Notes: generated by a model not told the origin, from the sequence alone. DNA of 64,000 nucleotides from Halieaceae bacterium UBA5085 (GCA_002414665.1 DIAF01000031.1:1-64000), one strand, 5' to 3'; positions 16,758 through 25,755 are shown, numbered from the stretch's first letter. A program made the numbers and translations.

Positions 16758-18926
16758 ATGAAACGTTTCATGCCTCTTGCACTGGCTGTGGCCAGTGCAA
16801 ACGCGGCAGCGCAGTCGCTGCCGATTGAACATGTGCTGGTAACGGCGCCCTTGAGCAAACAGGAAGCGGAGACCGCCTTGCCGGTGACGGTGCTGATGGG
16901 CGATGACCTCAGCCGCAGCGCGCGCGCGACCATTGGCGATACTCTCGGCGATATCCCCGGTCTGGCCAATGCCTCCTTCGGCCCTGGCGTCGGTCAGCCA
17001 GTCATTCGCGGCCAGCAGGGCCCTCGGGTCACGGTGCTGCAGAACGGTACCAGTAGCGCCGATGCCTCCGCGGTGAGCGCTGACCACGCGGTGTCCGTTG
17101 AAGCCATGCTGGCTGACAGCATTGAAGTGCTGCGTGGCCCCGCCACCCTCCTCTACGGCGCTGGCGCCATCGGCGGGGTTGTGAACGTGATTGACAACCG
17201 CGTGCCGAGATCGCGTCTCGAGGGAGTCGAAGGTGGCGTTGAGCTGCGCCACGACGGCGCGTCCGATATGGATGCCTCGGTACTGCGCCTGGATGGAGGT
17301 AGCGGTGGTTTTGCCTTCCACCTCGACGCACTCTATCGCGACTGGAACAACCTGCGTATCCCCGGCCTGGCTGCCAGGGACGTGGACGACGACCACGACG
17401 ACCACGACGACCACGACGACCACGACGACCACGACGACCACGATGACCACGATGACCACGATGACCACGACGAGGAGCACGGTGACGAGGAGACGACCAA
17501 CGGCTACGTGGACAACACGGGGGGCCGCACGCGCAATGTGACTCTTGGTGCGAGCTACCATTTCGACCGTGGCCTGGTCGGCCTTGCCGTGGCCAGGCTG
17601 GAAAACCAGTACGGTATACCGTCTGGCGCTCATGAACATCACGACCACGAAGACGACGAGCATGATCACGACGAGGATATGGAGCACGATGATCATGATC
17701 ATGAGGCACATGAGGAGGAAGAGGGCGGTATAAAACTCGATGTGGAGCAGACCCGCTACGACCTGGTGTTCGAACTCAGCGAGCCGCTGCCCGGCTTCGA
17801 GTCCCTGCGCAGCACGGTGACCTACACCGACTATGAACACGCGGAAATTGAAGGGAACGGTGAGGTGGGCACCCTGTACAGCAATGAAACCTGGGAAACC
17901 CGGGTGGAAATGGTGCATGCCGAAGTGGCGGGGCTGCGCGGCGCAATTGGCCTGCAGGCGCGCAGTGGTGAGTTCAGCGCTCTGGGTGAGGAAGCGTTTA
18001 TCCCGGTCACCGACAGCACGGACCTCGGACTGTTTCTGGTTGAGGACTACCGCACTGACCACTGGCTGTTCGAAGCGGGCCTGCGCGTGGACCGGGATGA
18101 GCGTGACCCCGCAGCGCAAACCGCAGGCAAGCGCGACTTCACGGCCATCAGCGCATCCGGCTCGGCGATTTTCAACGTCACACCGGACTGGCAGCTGCGC
18201 CTCTTCCTGGCACGTTCCGAGCGCGCGCCTTCGATTGAAGAGCTGTTCTCCAATGTCGATGGTACAGGGCCGGAAAACTGGGTGCCGCACGCGGCGACAG
18301 CTGCAATAGAGCTGGGCGATCCGGATCTCGACACAGAAGTGTCGAACAACGTCGATCTCTCGCTGCACTGGCACAACGGCAACAAGGACCTCGAGGTTAC
18401 CGTGTTCCACAACGACTTCAGCGACTACATCACCCTGATGAATACCGGCGCGGAAGTGGATGAACTCCCGGTGTTGGCCTACGTGCAGAGTGACGCCACC
18501 TTTTACGGTGTAGAGGTGAACGCGGAGTTTGGCCTCGGTACCTTTGTCGGCGGCGATGTGCGGCTGGGGCTGTTCGGTGATGTGATACGCGGCGAGCTGG
18601 ACAACGGCGACGATGTGCCGCGGCTGCCGCCACAGCGCATCGGCGGGCGCCTGAGTTGGTCCACGGACGTGCTGGAGCTGTGGACTCGGGTGCAGGATGC
18701 CGGAAGCCAGAATCGCCCGGGTCCGAATGAGGAGCCGACGGCTGGCTACACGCGCTGGGACCTGGGGGCTGACTACCGCCTGCCCCTGGGCGATTCAGAG
18801 CTCACCCTGTTCCTCGCGGCGCGCAATCTGGGGGATGAGGAAATTCGCCTGAGCACCTCCTTCCTGCGTGATGTGTCGCCGGAGGCCGGGCGCTCCGTCG
18901 AGGCGGGCCTGCGCTACCGTTTCTAG
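16758..18926 (+). CDS. TonB-dependent receptor with Asp/His-rich loops (ZnuD-like, probable zinc/metal uptake)
   Basis: 722-aa outer-membrane receptor. Signal peptide residues 1-19 (ANAAAQ), plug with IEVLRGPATLLYGAGAIGG, barrel ending GLRYRF. Two inserted extracellular-type loops are extremely rich in His and acidic residues: nine tandem Asp-Asp-His units at residues 211-237, and a His/Asp/Glu stretch at about 292-322. Such loops are characteristic of ZnuD-type zinc receptors in Neisseria, Acinetobacter and relatives and bind divalent metal before import. Good ribosome site AGGAG. Preceded by the small His/Cys membrane protein. I did not find a convincing Zur box upstream, so zinc control is plausible but not seen. 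Confidence 0.9.
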   Translation: MKRFMPLALAVASANAAAQSLPIEHVLVTAPLSKQEAETALPVTVLMGDDLSRSARATIGDTLGDIPGLANASFGPGVGQPVIRGQQGPRVTVLQNGTSSADASAVSADHAVSVEAMLADSIEVLRGPATLLYGAGAIGGVVNVIDNRVPRSRLEGVEGGVELRHDGASDMDASVLRLDGGSGGFAFHLDALYRDWNNLRIPGLAARDVDDDHDDHDDHDDHDDHDDHDDHDDHDDHDEEHGDEETTNGYVDNTGGRTRNVTLGASYHFDRGLVGLAVARLENQYGIPSGAHEHHDHEDDEHDHDEDMEHDDHDHEAHEEEEGGIKLDVEQTRYDLVFELSEPLPGFESLRSTVTYTDYEHAEIEGNGEVGTLYSNETWETRVEMVHAEVAGLRGAIGLQARSGEFSALGEEAFIPVTDSTDLGLFLVEDYRTDHWLFEAGLRVDRDERDPAAQTAGKRDFTAISASGSAIFNVTPDWQLRLFLARSERAPSIEELFSNVDGTGPENWVPHAATAAIELGDPDLDTEVSNNVDLSLHWHNGNKDLEVTVFHNDFSDYITLMNTGAEVDELPVLAYVQSDATFYGVEVNAEFGLGTFVGGDVRLGLFGDVIRGELDNGDDVPRLPPQRIGGRLSWSTDVLELWTRVQDAGSQNRPGPNEEPTAGYTRWDLGADYRLPLGDSELTLFLAARNLGDEEIRLSTSFLRDVSPEAGRSVEAGLRYRF
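17388..17468 (+). repeat. Nine tandem 9-bp repeats (GACGACCAC) inside the receptor gene
   Basis: Nine copies of a 9-bp unit encoding Asp-Asp-His; the first six are nearly identical and the last three have GAT for the first Asp codon. Unit length is a multiple of three, so copy-number change would lengthen or shorten the metal loop without a frameshift. Confidence 0.95.
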
Positions 18927-19429
18927 GGGCTTTTCCAGGCGTAGAGGCACAGGGTCTCGGCCTCGGGTGTGAGCTGGATCATCGACTCATACGCGAAGCC
19001 GAGACTTTCCAGCAACTGGCGCGAGGGCTGGTTCCCGGGGGTGACGATGGCCACCAGTCGGTGCATTCCGAGCTCGTCTTTGGCATGGTCAAGCACCGCC
19101 CGCGCCGATTCCAGTGCCAACCCGCGGCCGCGGGCTGCTGGCAGGAACGCGTAGCCGATATCCACATCGGCCAGCGTGGCACGTTTGACCAGTCCGCAGA
19201 TGCCGATTGGCTCACCCCCCTCCCCTGGCCGGACCGCCCAGAGGCCGAAGCCGTTCTCCCGATAGCTTGCCAGTGGGCCGTCACGCAGGTACTGCCGGGC
19301 CTGATCCACGCTGCGTACGCCGCGGTCGGCGATGTGCAGGATGAAATCGGGGTCATTCAGCAGTGCCAGCATGAAGGGTGCATCGTCTTCAGTGAGCGGG
19401 TCGATGAGCAGTCGCGGCGTATGCAGCAT
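18923..19429 (-). CDS. GNAT acetyltransferase (RimJ/RimL-like)
   Basis: 168-aa cytoplasmic N-acetyltransferase. N-terminal LHTPRLLIDPLTEDDA is the typical opening of the RimJ/RimL-type GNAT fold (Acetyltransf_3); acetyl-CoA loop is LPAARGRGLALESARAVLD, followed by GMHRLVAIVTPGNQPSRQLLESLGF, the conserved Asn-x-x-Ser segment. Start ATG 19429 chosen because the earlier frame to 19582 overlaps the ubiX promoter region and lacks the fold. Tail-to-tail with the TonB receptor, overlapping by 4 bp. The acceptor (protein N-terminus or small molecule) is unknown. Confidence 0.87.
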   Translation of the reverse strand: MLHTPRLLIDPLTEDDAPFMLALLNDPDFILHIADRGVRSVDQARQYLRDGPLASYRENGFGLWAVRPGEGGEPIGICGLVKRATLADVDIGYAFLPAARGRGLALESARAVLDHAKDELGMHRLVAIVTPGNQPSRQLLESLGFAYESMIQLTPEAETLCLYAWKSP

Positions 19430-19556
19430 GGCGCGGGTATCCCTCGGCAACAGAGTCGACAAGGGTACTACAGCTGCCCCACTGGCGCCGTACGGCAGTG
19501 AAATCGCGGCGCCGTGCTGGTAAAGTGCGAGGTCTTTCGGCGCGGCAGGGCAGAGC

Positions 19557-20120
19557 ATGGCACAGCGGATCATCGTCGGCATCAGCGGCGCCTCGGGTAT
19601 CGTCTATGGGGTGCGCGCCCTCGCAATGCTGCGCGACTGTGGTGTGGAAACGCACCTGGTGATTACCAAGTCTGCAGAGCTCACGCTACACCATGAACTG
19701 GACATGTCCCTGGACGAGATCAAGGCGCTGGCCACCGAAGTCCACCCCATACGCAATGTCGGTGCCTCCATTGCCAGTGGCTCCTTTCGCACAAGCGGTA
19801 TGCTCATTGCGCCGTGTTCGGTGCGCACCATGGCGGAGATTGCCACCGGCGTGACCTCTACACTGCTGACCCGGGCGGCGGATGTGGTGCTCAAGGAGCG
19901 CCGCAGGCTGGTACTGGTTGTACGCGAAACGCCCTTGCACACGGGGCATCTGCGCACACTGACCCAGTTGTCGGAAATGGGTGCGGTGATCGCACCACCA
20001 GTGCCCGCATTTTATGCGCAGCCGGAGTCCCTTGATGCCATGGTCACCCAGACTGTGGGTCGACTGCTGGACTTGTTCGATATCGATTCGGGGCAGGTCA
20101 GGCGCTGGCAGGGCGAGTGA
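19557..20120 (+). CDS. ubiX: Flavin prenyltransferase UbiX
   Basis: 187-aa cytoplasmic enzyme joining dimethylallyl phosphate to FMN to make prenyl-FMN, the cofactor of UbiD-type decarboxylases in ubiquinone synthesis. The signature is clear: IIVGISGASGIVYGVRAL (flavin-phosphate loop), GSFRTSGMLIAPCSVRTMAEIATG, then VLKERRRLVLVVRETPLHTGHL (dimethylallyl phosphate site) and APPVPAFY. Length as for Escherichia coli UbiX (189 aa). UbiD is not in the window. The MFS gene begins 43 bp downstream on the same strand. Confidence 0.96.
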   Translation: MAQRIIVGISGASGIVYGVRALAMLRDCGVETHLVITKSAELTLHHELDMSLDEIKALATEVHPIRNVGASIASGSFRTSGMLIAPCSVRTMAEIATGVTSTLLTRAADVVLKERRRLVLVVRETPLHTGHLRTLTQLSEMGAVIAPPVPAFYAQPESLDAMVTQTVGRLLDLFDIDSGQVRRWQGE

Positions 20121-20163
20121 ACGCGGTGCACACATCGGGCCCGCGATCGGCGGTGGTGGCCTG

Positions 20164-21378
20164 ATGCCGATTCTGTTCGGCGTAGTGCTGCTTGACCTGA
20201 TCGGATTCGGCATTGTTATCCCGATTTTGCCGTTCCTGTCGCCGCAGCTCGGTGCAACGAAGATCGATATTGCCCTGATTATCGTCACCTATGCCGTGTT
20301 TGCCGGCATATCGGGTCCGTTCTGGGGGCGCCTGTCGGACCGTCGTGGCCGCAAGCCGGTCATCATGATCTGTCTTGCGGGAGCGGCGGCATCCTATGTC
20401 ATGCTCGCCCTCGCCAGTGAGCTGTGGATGATATTTGCCGCCCGCGCCTTTGCCGGCATCATGGCGGGCAATCTTGGCGTTGCCTCGGCGATGATGAGTG
20501 ACATTACCTCGCCGGAAAAACGGGCCAAGGGGATGGGGCTGATCGGCGCGGCGTTTGGCCTGGGTCTCGTTCTGGGGCCCTTGCTGGGTGGTCTGCTGGC
20601 GGGGAACAGCGGCAGTTTTGTTTTGCCCTGCCTGGTGGCGGGCTGTATGTCGATGCTTGCGATCCTTGCCGCGGGTCTGTTTCTGCCGGAGTCGGTGACG
20701 GCCCAGCGCCGGGCGGCCCACCGTCAGGCTCATCGCGACGGGTCGCGGCAAACGACGCGGGCGATGCTGCGCGCAACAGGCAATCGCCTGCTGGTGCTGC
20801 AATATGTGTTGCACGCCGCGACGATAAGCTCGGTGACGTATCTGGTGCCGCTGTGGTTGGGCGATATGCTGGGCTGGGGCGCTCGGGAAGTCGGGTTCGT
20901 GTTCGGGGTGCAGGGCGCCATCATGGTGCTGCTGCAGGGGGGATTGCTGGGCACGCTGGTGCGCCTGTTGGGCGAGTGGCAGCTCTTGCGCCTGTCAATC
21001 GCCGCCTTCATGGCCGGCCTGTGTCTGGCGGTGCTGGCCGGCGGCATGCCCTTGATGCTGGCTGCCGTGTACATTACGATGTCGGGCTCGACATTGTGCA
21101 TGCCGCTGCTCAACACGATTACCAGCCACCGCACACCGGCGGACCTGCGCGGACAAATGCTGGGTACCACCGCTTCCGCTGCATCCTGGGGCCGCGTGGT
21201 CGGCCCCCTGCTGGCCGGCGGCAACCTCGCGGCCTTCGGGTATACCGGGGCCTGGTTGGGATGTATCGTGCTGGTCAGCCTGTATCTGGCCTGGGCGCTG
21301 AGCCCGCATCCAGCCCCCCTTGTTTCACGTGCATCATCAACGGAGGAGACCTCTTCTCATGACTACCCGACTGTTTGA
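20164..21378 (+). CDS. MFS transporter, TetA/DHA1-like
   Basis: 404-aa inner-membrane protein with 12 predicted helices. The first helix VLLDLIGFGIVIPILPFL and the loop-2 motif GRLSDRRGRKP are those of the TCR/Tet (DHA1) drug:H+ antiporter subfamily; motif C GLVLGPLLGGLL is also present, typical of exporters. The start ATG 20164 is used because the frame open from 20014 overlaps ubiX. The stop lies 20 bp inside the SDR gene, whose ribosome site CGGAGGAG is in the MFS coding end. The substrate is not predictable; a drug or metabolite exporter is most likely. Confidence 0.88.
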   Translation: MPILFGVVLLDLIGFGIVIPILPFLSPQLGATKIDIALIIVTYAVFAGISGPFWGRLSDRRGRKPVIMICLAGAAASYVMLALASELWMIFAARAFAGIMAGNLGVASAMMSDITSPEKRAKGMGLIGAAFGLGLVLGPLLGGLLAGNSGSFVLPCLVAGCMSMLAILAAGLFLPESVTAQRRAAHRQAHRDGSRQTTRAMLRATGNRLLVLQYVLHAATISSVTYLVPLWLGDMLGWGAREVGFVFGVQGAIMVLLQGGLLGTLVRLLGEWQLLRLSIAAFMAGLCLAVLAGGMPLMLAAVYITMSGSTLCMPLLNTITSHRTPADLRGQMLGTTASAASWGRVVGPLLAGGNLAAFGYTGAWLGCIVLVSLYLAWALSPHPAPLVSRASSTEETSSHDYPTV

Positions 21379-22123
21379 CCTGAATGGGCGTATAGCGCTG
21401 GTAAGTGGCGCCAGCCGTGGCATTGGCGAGGCTATTGCCCGCCTGCTGGCGGAACAGGGGGCGCATGTTATTGTGTCCAGCCGCAAGCTGGAGGGCTGCC
21501 AGCCGGTAGCCGATGCCATTCGTGAGGCCGGTGGGAGCGCCGAGGCCCACGCCTGTAATGTGGGAAACTTGGGTGACATCCAGGCCCTCTTCGCGCACAT
21601 CCGCAGCGCTCACGGGCGCCTCGATATCTGTATCAACAACGGCGCCACCAACCCCTACTTCGGACATGTTCTCGACACTGACCTGGGTGCCTTCCAGAAA
21701 ACCGTCGATGTGAACATACGCGGTTACTTCTTCATGTCCATTGAGGCCGGGAAGTTGATGCGCGAGCAGGGCAAGGGTGCCATCGTCAACACGGCCTCGA
21801 TCAATGCACTGCAGCCCGGTCCCATGCAGGGCATCTACTCGATTACCAAGGCCGCTGTGGTCAACATGACGCAGGTGTTTGCCAAGGAGTGCGGCCCCCT
21901 GGGTATTCGCTGCAATGCGTTGCTGCCAGGCCTGACCAAAACAAAGTTTGCCGGTGCGCTGTTCAGCAATGAGGACATCTACCAGGCGGCCGTTGAGAAG
22001 AATCCCCTGCGGCGCCACGCGGAGCCTGAAGAGATGGCTGGAGCAGTGCTTTACCTGGTCTCTGACGCTGCCAGCTACACCAACGGGGAATGCATTGTGG
22101 TGGACGGTGGCCTGACGATCTAG
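21359..22123 (+). CDS. Short-chain dehydrogenase/reductase (SDR, classical)
   Basis: 254-aa NAD(P)-dependent oxidoreductase. Cofactor motif SGASRGIG at residues 17-24, NNGA, catalytic Ser in NTASINAL, Tyr-x-x-x-Lys in YSITK, and C-terminal YTNGECIVVDGGLTI. Ribosome site GGAGGAGA lies 7 bp before the ATG. It overlaps the preceding MFS by 20 bp, so they are co-transcribed. Resembles 3-oxoacyl-ACP-reductase-type and secondary-alcohol SDRs; the substrate is unknown. Tail-to-tail with the cupin gene. Confidence 0.9.
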   Translation: MTTRLFDLNGRIALVSGASRGIGEAIARLLAEQGAHVIVSSRKLEGCQPVADAIREAGGSAEAHACNVGNLGDIQALFAHIRSAHGRLDICINNGATNPYFGHVLDTDLGAFQKTVDVNIRGYFFMSIEAGKLMREQGKGAIVNTASINALQPGPMQGIYSITKAAVVNMTQVFAKECGPLGIRCNALLPGLTKTKFAGALFSNEDIYQAAVEKNPLRRHAEPEEMAGAVLYLVSDAASYTNGECIVVDGGLTI

Positions 22124-22129
22124 GCGGCG

Positions 22130-22822
22130 TTACGCGCTGCGCAGATAGGTGAAGCCGCCCTCTTTGATGTAGAGCTCGCAGTAGTCGTTGCTGATAGGGT
22201 TGATTGCACCGCCTGCGGGAATGCGCAGCCAGCAATAGGTGCCGTAGTGCCCGTAATCGTCCGCGAAGCTGCCGCGCAGAACCAGGATCTCGGCACCTTG
22301 GGGAAAGTTGATCTGGCCGATGGCAGACGGCTCGTCCCAGCTCTCCAGGCGCATGAAATCGGTGTAGGGTTCCTGGGCGTAGAGCTTCTTCCAACTGGTA
22401 TTCTTGCGGATCGATGGCTGCCACGGGGTGTTCTGCGTGGCGATGGCGACATGCTCGCGGTCGGCACCCGGAAACTGGCGCAACTTCACGAAGAGCAGGC
22501 AGCCGTCGCGTGAGAAAGGCGCATGCCTGAAGCCCTCGGGGTTGAGCAGGTAACTGCCAGCAGGCCAGTCGCCATGCTCATCGGAGAACACGCCCTCCAG
22601 CACGAGGATCTCTTCCCCCTGTGGATGATCGTGCGCGGGAAAGCTCGCCCCGGCCTCGTAGCGAACCAGTGACGTCACCTGACCTGACTCCGCCTGGCCT
22701 ACCCGGTGCAGGCGTTTGCGCAGCACATGTCCCCCGGGGCTGGGTGTCCATTCCATGGTGCCTGGGTCTACCACGGTGCGCAGGGAGAGGTCGCCATTCA
22801 GGGCAACGCTGTTATCGGGCAT
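22130..22822 (-). CDS. Double-cupin protein (ChrR-like cupin domains)
   Basis: 230-aa cytoplasmic protein with two cupin folds. The first, residues about 10-115, contains RYEAGASFPAHDHPQGEEILVLEGVFSDEHGDW: the His-x-His ... Glu of a metal cupin. The second, about 120-228, has INFPQGAEILVLRGSFADDYG and lacks the His pair. The pattern matches the ChrR anti-sigma cupin family (PF12973) but there is no N-terminal zinc anti-sigma segment and no sigma factor next door, so it may be a stand-alone enzyme or sensor. ATG 22822 follows AGGTAACAAG; earlier Met codons exist to 22993 with no domain support. Confidence 0.82.
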   Translation of the reverse strand: MPDNSVALNGDLSLRTVVDPGTMEWTPSPGGHVLRKRLHRVGQAESGQVTSLVRYEAGASFPAHDHPQGEEILVLEGVFSDEHGDWPAGSYLLNPEGFRHAPFSRDGCLLFVKLRQFPGADREHVAIATQNTPWQPSIRKNTSWKKLYAQEPYTDFMRLESWDEPSAIGQINFPQGAEILVLRGSFADDYGHYGTYCWLRIPAGGAINPISNDYCELYIKEGGFTYLRSA

Positions 22823-23016
22823 CTTGTTACCTGTAAGCAGTAGGGGGATGTGCGCCGGCAGGCTATTCGACTGCATCGGGAAGGCGTGGTTCCTCGGCGT
22901 ATGATAATCGGATTGCCGGCGGACACAAACTCTGTCTCTGCCCGGACAGGCTGGAGGCCCCCGACAGGTCGCCGCCGCGCTGTTTTCTGTCACAGTCTTT
23001 GCGGTATGCTCAACCC

Positions 23017-23991
23017 ATGGAAAAGAAAGTGTTTGTGACCCACGAGCTGCCCGGGGAGGTGATCCACCAGCTGTCCGGGCTGTGTGCTGTCAATGTCTGG
23101 CTGGGGCCGGGCCTGCTGCCGGCGTCGAGTTTGCGCGAGGAGTTGTCAGGCTGCGACGGCGTTGTCTGTCTGCTCACTGACCGCATCGATCGCGAGCTTG
23201 TTGAGTCGCTGCCGGATTTGCGGTTTGTGTCGTCCATGTCCGTCGGTGTTGACCACATTGACGTGCAGGCCCTGACCGCCCGGGGCATACCCCTGGGCCA
23301 CACGCCGGGCGTGCTGGTGGAGACAACAGCAGATACGGCTTTCGCTTTGCTGCTGGCTGCGGCACGGCGCGTATCGGAGGCCGACCGCTTTGTGCGGCAG
23401 GGAGAATGGCGCCGTGAGAACCGCTGGTCACCGGATTTCTTTACCGGCAAGGATGTCGGTGGCGCCACCCTGGGCCTGGTGGGCCTCGGTGAGATCGGTC
23501 AGGCTGTCGCGCGCCGCGCGCAGGCCTTTGGCATGCGCGTCATTGCCTGGAATCGCACGCCGAAGGCCATACCGGGCGTGCGGCTGCAGAGTCTGGAAAG
23601 CGTGTTGGCCGAGAGCGACTTTCTCTCGGTACATCTGGCGCTGGCGCCGGAAACACGGGGCTTGCTCGACGCCTCGCGTATCGCCGCGATGAAGTCCGGT
23701 GCGGTGCTCATAAACACCGCCCGCGGCGGCATCGTCGATGAACAGGCGCTGGCGGAGGCGCTGTCCAGCGGCCGGCTCTATGCGGCAGGTATTGATGTCT
23801 TCGCCGAAGAGCCGGTGCCCGTTGACAACCCTCTGCTGTCCCTGCCCAATGTCGTGCTGACGCCACACATCGGCAGCGCGACCGCCCGCACCCGGGCGCG
23901 CATGGCGGATATCGCCGCCGCCAACGCCGTCGCGGCGCTGCGGGGGGAGCCGATGCCACACTGTGTCAACCCCGAGGTGTACACGCGCTGA
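23017..23991 (+). CDS. D-isomer 2-hydroxyacid dehydrogenase (glyoxylate/hydroxypyruvate reductase-like)
   Basis: 324-aa cytoplasmic oxidoreductase. NAD-binding LGLVGLGEIGQAVARRAQAFG, catalytic Arg in NTARGGIVDE, Glu in AEEPVP and His in TPHIGSAT, the full triad of the family. Overall like GhrB/GyaR glyoxylate-hydroxypyruvate reductases, although other D-2-hydroxyacids are possible. ATG 23017 is used; an upstream TTG at 22999 has no ribosome site. Divergent from the cupin gene, with about 190 bp between them, and convergent with the AraC gene 1 bp beyond its stop. Confidence 0.9.
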   Translation: MEKKVFVTHELPGEVIHQLSGLCAVNVWLGPGLLPASSLREELSGCDGVVCLLTDRIDRELVESLPDLRFVSSMSVGVDHIDVQALTARGIPLGHTPGVLVETTADTAFALLLAAARRVSEADRFVRQGEWRRENRWSPDFFTGKDVGGATLGLVGLGEIGQAVARRAQAFGMRVIAWNRTPKAIPGVRLQSLESVLAESDFLSVHLALAPETRGLLDASRIAAMKSGAVLINTARGGIVDEQALAEALSSGRLYAAGIDVFAEEPVPVDNPLLSLPNVVLTPHIGSATARTRARMADIAAANAVAALRGEPMPHCVNPEVYTR

Positions 23992-23992
23992 G

Positions 23993-24874
23993 TTATTTGC
24001 GCACAGAACTCCGGTAAGCACGCGGCGACAGACCCACCGTCTGCTTGAACAGGCGGGAAAAATACAGTGCGTCTTCATAGCCCACTGCGGCTGCGATCGC
24101 CTTGACACGCATTTCCGTGCTGTCCAGCAGCTGGCAGGCGTATTCGATCTTCATGTGCAGGAAGTGCTTGATCGGTGAATAGCCGGTCAGGGCCTTGTAG
24201 CGGCTGGCAAAATGGTATTTCGACAGGTGAGCGATGCTGGCCAGTTCCTCCAGCTCCAGGCTGGTGTGGATACTCTCGTGCATGGTCTGCTGGATGGCCT
24301 CGAGGTCCAGTCCGGCGGGGTGGCTGGCGCGCTGGCGCGCTGCCTCGAGTACGATCTGGGTAAACAGGTGGCGACACTGGTTGGCGGCATTGACGAACGC
24401 CGAGCTGCTGTAACCGGTGCGATTGACCGCCAGCAGGTTGTGGAAAGCGGCGATCAGGCTGGGCGCGATGCCCGCCTTGATCACGGGATGCCCCTCGCGA
24501 TAGCCGAGGTATTCCATGAACAATCCGCTGCTGATGCCCTGAAAGTGTATCCAGTAGATGCTCCAGGGGTGGTCGCGGCTGGCGCTGTAACTGTGTGCCA
24601 GGCCCTGAGGTAGAAGAATCAGGTCTCCTGCACCAATCGTGTGGCGCTGGTCCCCCAGGCGCAAGCTGCCGTTGCCGTCCACACAGTAGAGCAGCAGGTT
24701 GTCGTCGTGACGCAGGCGGCGCATGCGGTGGCCCCGAGCGTGCGGGTAGTAGCCCATGGCCGTGGGGTAGCAGTCGCGTGTCAGGGGATGTCGATGCAGC
24801 TTCTCCAGCATGAAGGCGGGCGTCAAAAAACGCACACCCTCAGCGGGCAGTGGCCACTTCGAGGTGGTGCTCAT
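23993..24874 (-). CDS. AraC-family transcriptional regulator
   Basis: 293-aa DNA-binding regulator. N-terminal cupin-like sensor (residues about 40-150: HDDNLLLYCVDGNGSLRLGD, GAGDLILLPQGLAHSY), C-terminal double HTH of the AraC/XylS type from about 190: LEELASIAHLSKYHFASRYKA and VKAIAAAVGYEDALYFSRLFKQTVG, ending in the family motif LSPRAYR. Effector unknown; the sensor resembles sugar-responsive AraC proteins. Its ATG overlaps the stop of the DUF4340 gene (ATGA), so it is the last gene of the gor-ABC operon. Convergent with the 2-hydroxyacid dehydrogenase gene. Confidence 0.92.
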   Translation of the reverse strand: MSTTSKWPLPAEGVRFLTPAFMLEKLHRHPLTRDCYPTAMGYYPHARGHRMRRLRHDDNLLLYCVDGNGSLRLGDQRHTIGAGDLILLPQGLAHSYSASRDHPWSIYWIHFQGISSGLFMEYLGYREGHPVIKAGIAPSLIAAFHNLLAVNRTGYSSSAFVNAANQCRHLFTQIVLEAARQRASHPAGLDLEAIQQTMHESIHTSLELEELASIAHLSKYHFASRYKALTGYSPIKHFLHMKIEYACQLLDSTEMRVKAIAAAVGYEDALYFSRLFKQTVGLSPRAYRSSVRK

Positions 24875-25755
24875 GGGCCACCGTTCAGGCGATCTACATC
24901 CAGTGTGCGCAGCCGGTCGAAGTCATAGGCGCTGAGGGTGAAGAACAGGTCGTAACGGGCATCGCGTACGAACTGTTTGCCCTCCAGCGTATAGAACCCC
25001 AGCCGCCGTTCGCCTGCGGAGTCACCGGTTGCAAGGCTAAAGGCCGGCTGTCGGGCATTGAGCTGCCGTCGCTGATCTTCGTCTGCGATGCCGTCTACCT
25101 GCAGGTTGGCCAGCCCCAGCAGCAGCGCCTCCAGCTCCCGCGGCTCCGGTGATGCTCCTGTGGCCGACTGCCAGTGGTTGCCCTCGCGGGTCAGCTGGAA
25201 CCCGTCACCCTGCACCCGCTGCGGATCCACTACACGCAGCAGTGTCCGGTCAAGCCAGCCGCCGGCGTTTGCGGGTGCATCGAACACGCTGAAGGGCAGG
25301 CTGTAGATGGGATCCCGGTTTGCGCGGCGCGCATGAACCTGCTGGAAGGCCGGTGCGGTGCCGAGTAACACTGTGCTCTCGTCGCCCTCCGCCGTGGCGA
25401 GACGGATGCGGCGCTGATAGTGGTAGTCCGCGACCTCGAAACGCTGCCGTGCCGGCACACTGGAGGCAACGGGAAAGCCGTGCCGCACACCCGTCATCGC
25501 CTCCAGCAGGCGATCGACCTGCGACGTATCGGCCCTGAGGCCGCCCAGTCCAGGCAGGGTCCACCCGGCGTGTGTGCGCAGCAGCTCTACCTCCGCGCCC
25601 TGTGCATCGGTGATACTGATTCGCGTGACGGTTGCCGCTGCAACGCTGAGCAGCGCTTCGGCGGGGTTCTCTGCCGCGAGGCGCTCCTGCGGCCAGTAGA
25701 CGGCTGCGGTGATAGCGCACTGGATGACCAGTATCAGCAGCAGCGTGCGAATCAC
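24871..25755 (-). CDS. DUF4340 domain protein of the Gld-like ABC operon
   Basis: 294 aa from GTG 25755, with one N-terminal membrane anchor (IRTLLLILVIQCAITAAVYW) and an otherwise periplasmic beta-rich body carrying repeated DUF4340 units (ITRISITDAQGAEVELLRT, then RLATAEGDESTVLLG, RVQGDGFQLTREGNHW). DUF4340 proteins are routinely encoded after GldG-like genes. The GTG overlaps the stop of the permease/GldG gene (GTGA), and its own stop overlaps the AraC start (ATGA). The frame is open to 25959 upstream, but that part lies within the permease gene and has no anchor. Role unknown; probably part of the envelope complex built by the ABC genes. Confidence 0.85.
   Translation of the reverse strand: MIRTLLLILVIQCAITAAVYWPQERLAAENPAEALLSVAAATVTRISITDAQGAEVELLRTHAGWTLPGLGGLRADTSQVDRLLEAMTGVRHGFPVASSVPARQRFEVADYHYQRRIRLATAEGDESTVLLGTAPAFQQVHARRANRDPIYSLPFSVFDAPANAGGWLDRTLLRVVDPQRVQGDGFQLTREGNHWQSATGASPEPRELEALLLGLANLQVDGIADEDQRRQLNARQPAFSLATGDSAGERRLGFYTLEGKQFVRDARYDLFFTLSAYDFDRLRTLDVDRLNGGP

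Noticed and set aside
17388..17468. Tandem repeats considered as a CRISPR or iteron array
   Set aside because: Units are 9 bp, contiguous without spacers and inside a coding frame, so they are a coding microsatellite.
16689..18410. 573-aa open frame on the minus strand opposite the Asp/His-rich receptor
   Set aside because: Its valine-rich run is the antisense translation of the GAC-CAC repeats; the plus-strand receptor has signal peptide, plug and barrel motifs and a ribosome site.
20014..20163. N-terminal extension of the MFS transporter
   Set aside because: It lies inside ubiX in another frame and is not hydrophobic; the transporter helices begin at ATG 20164.
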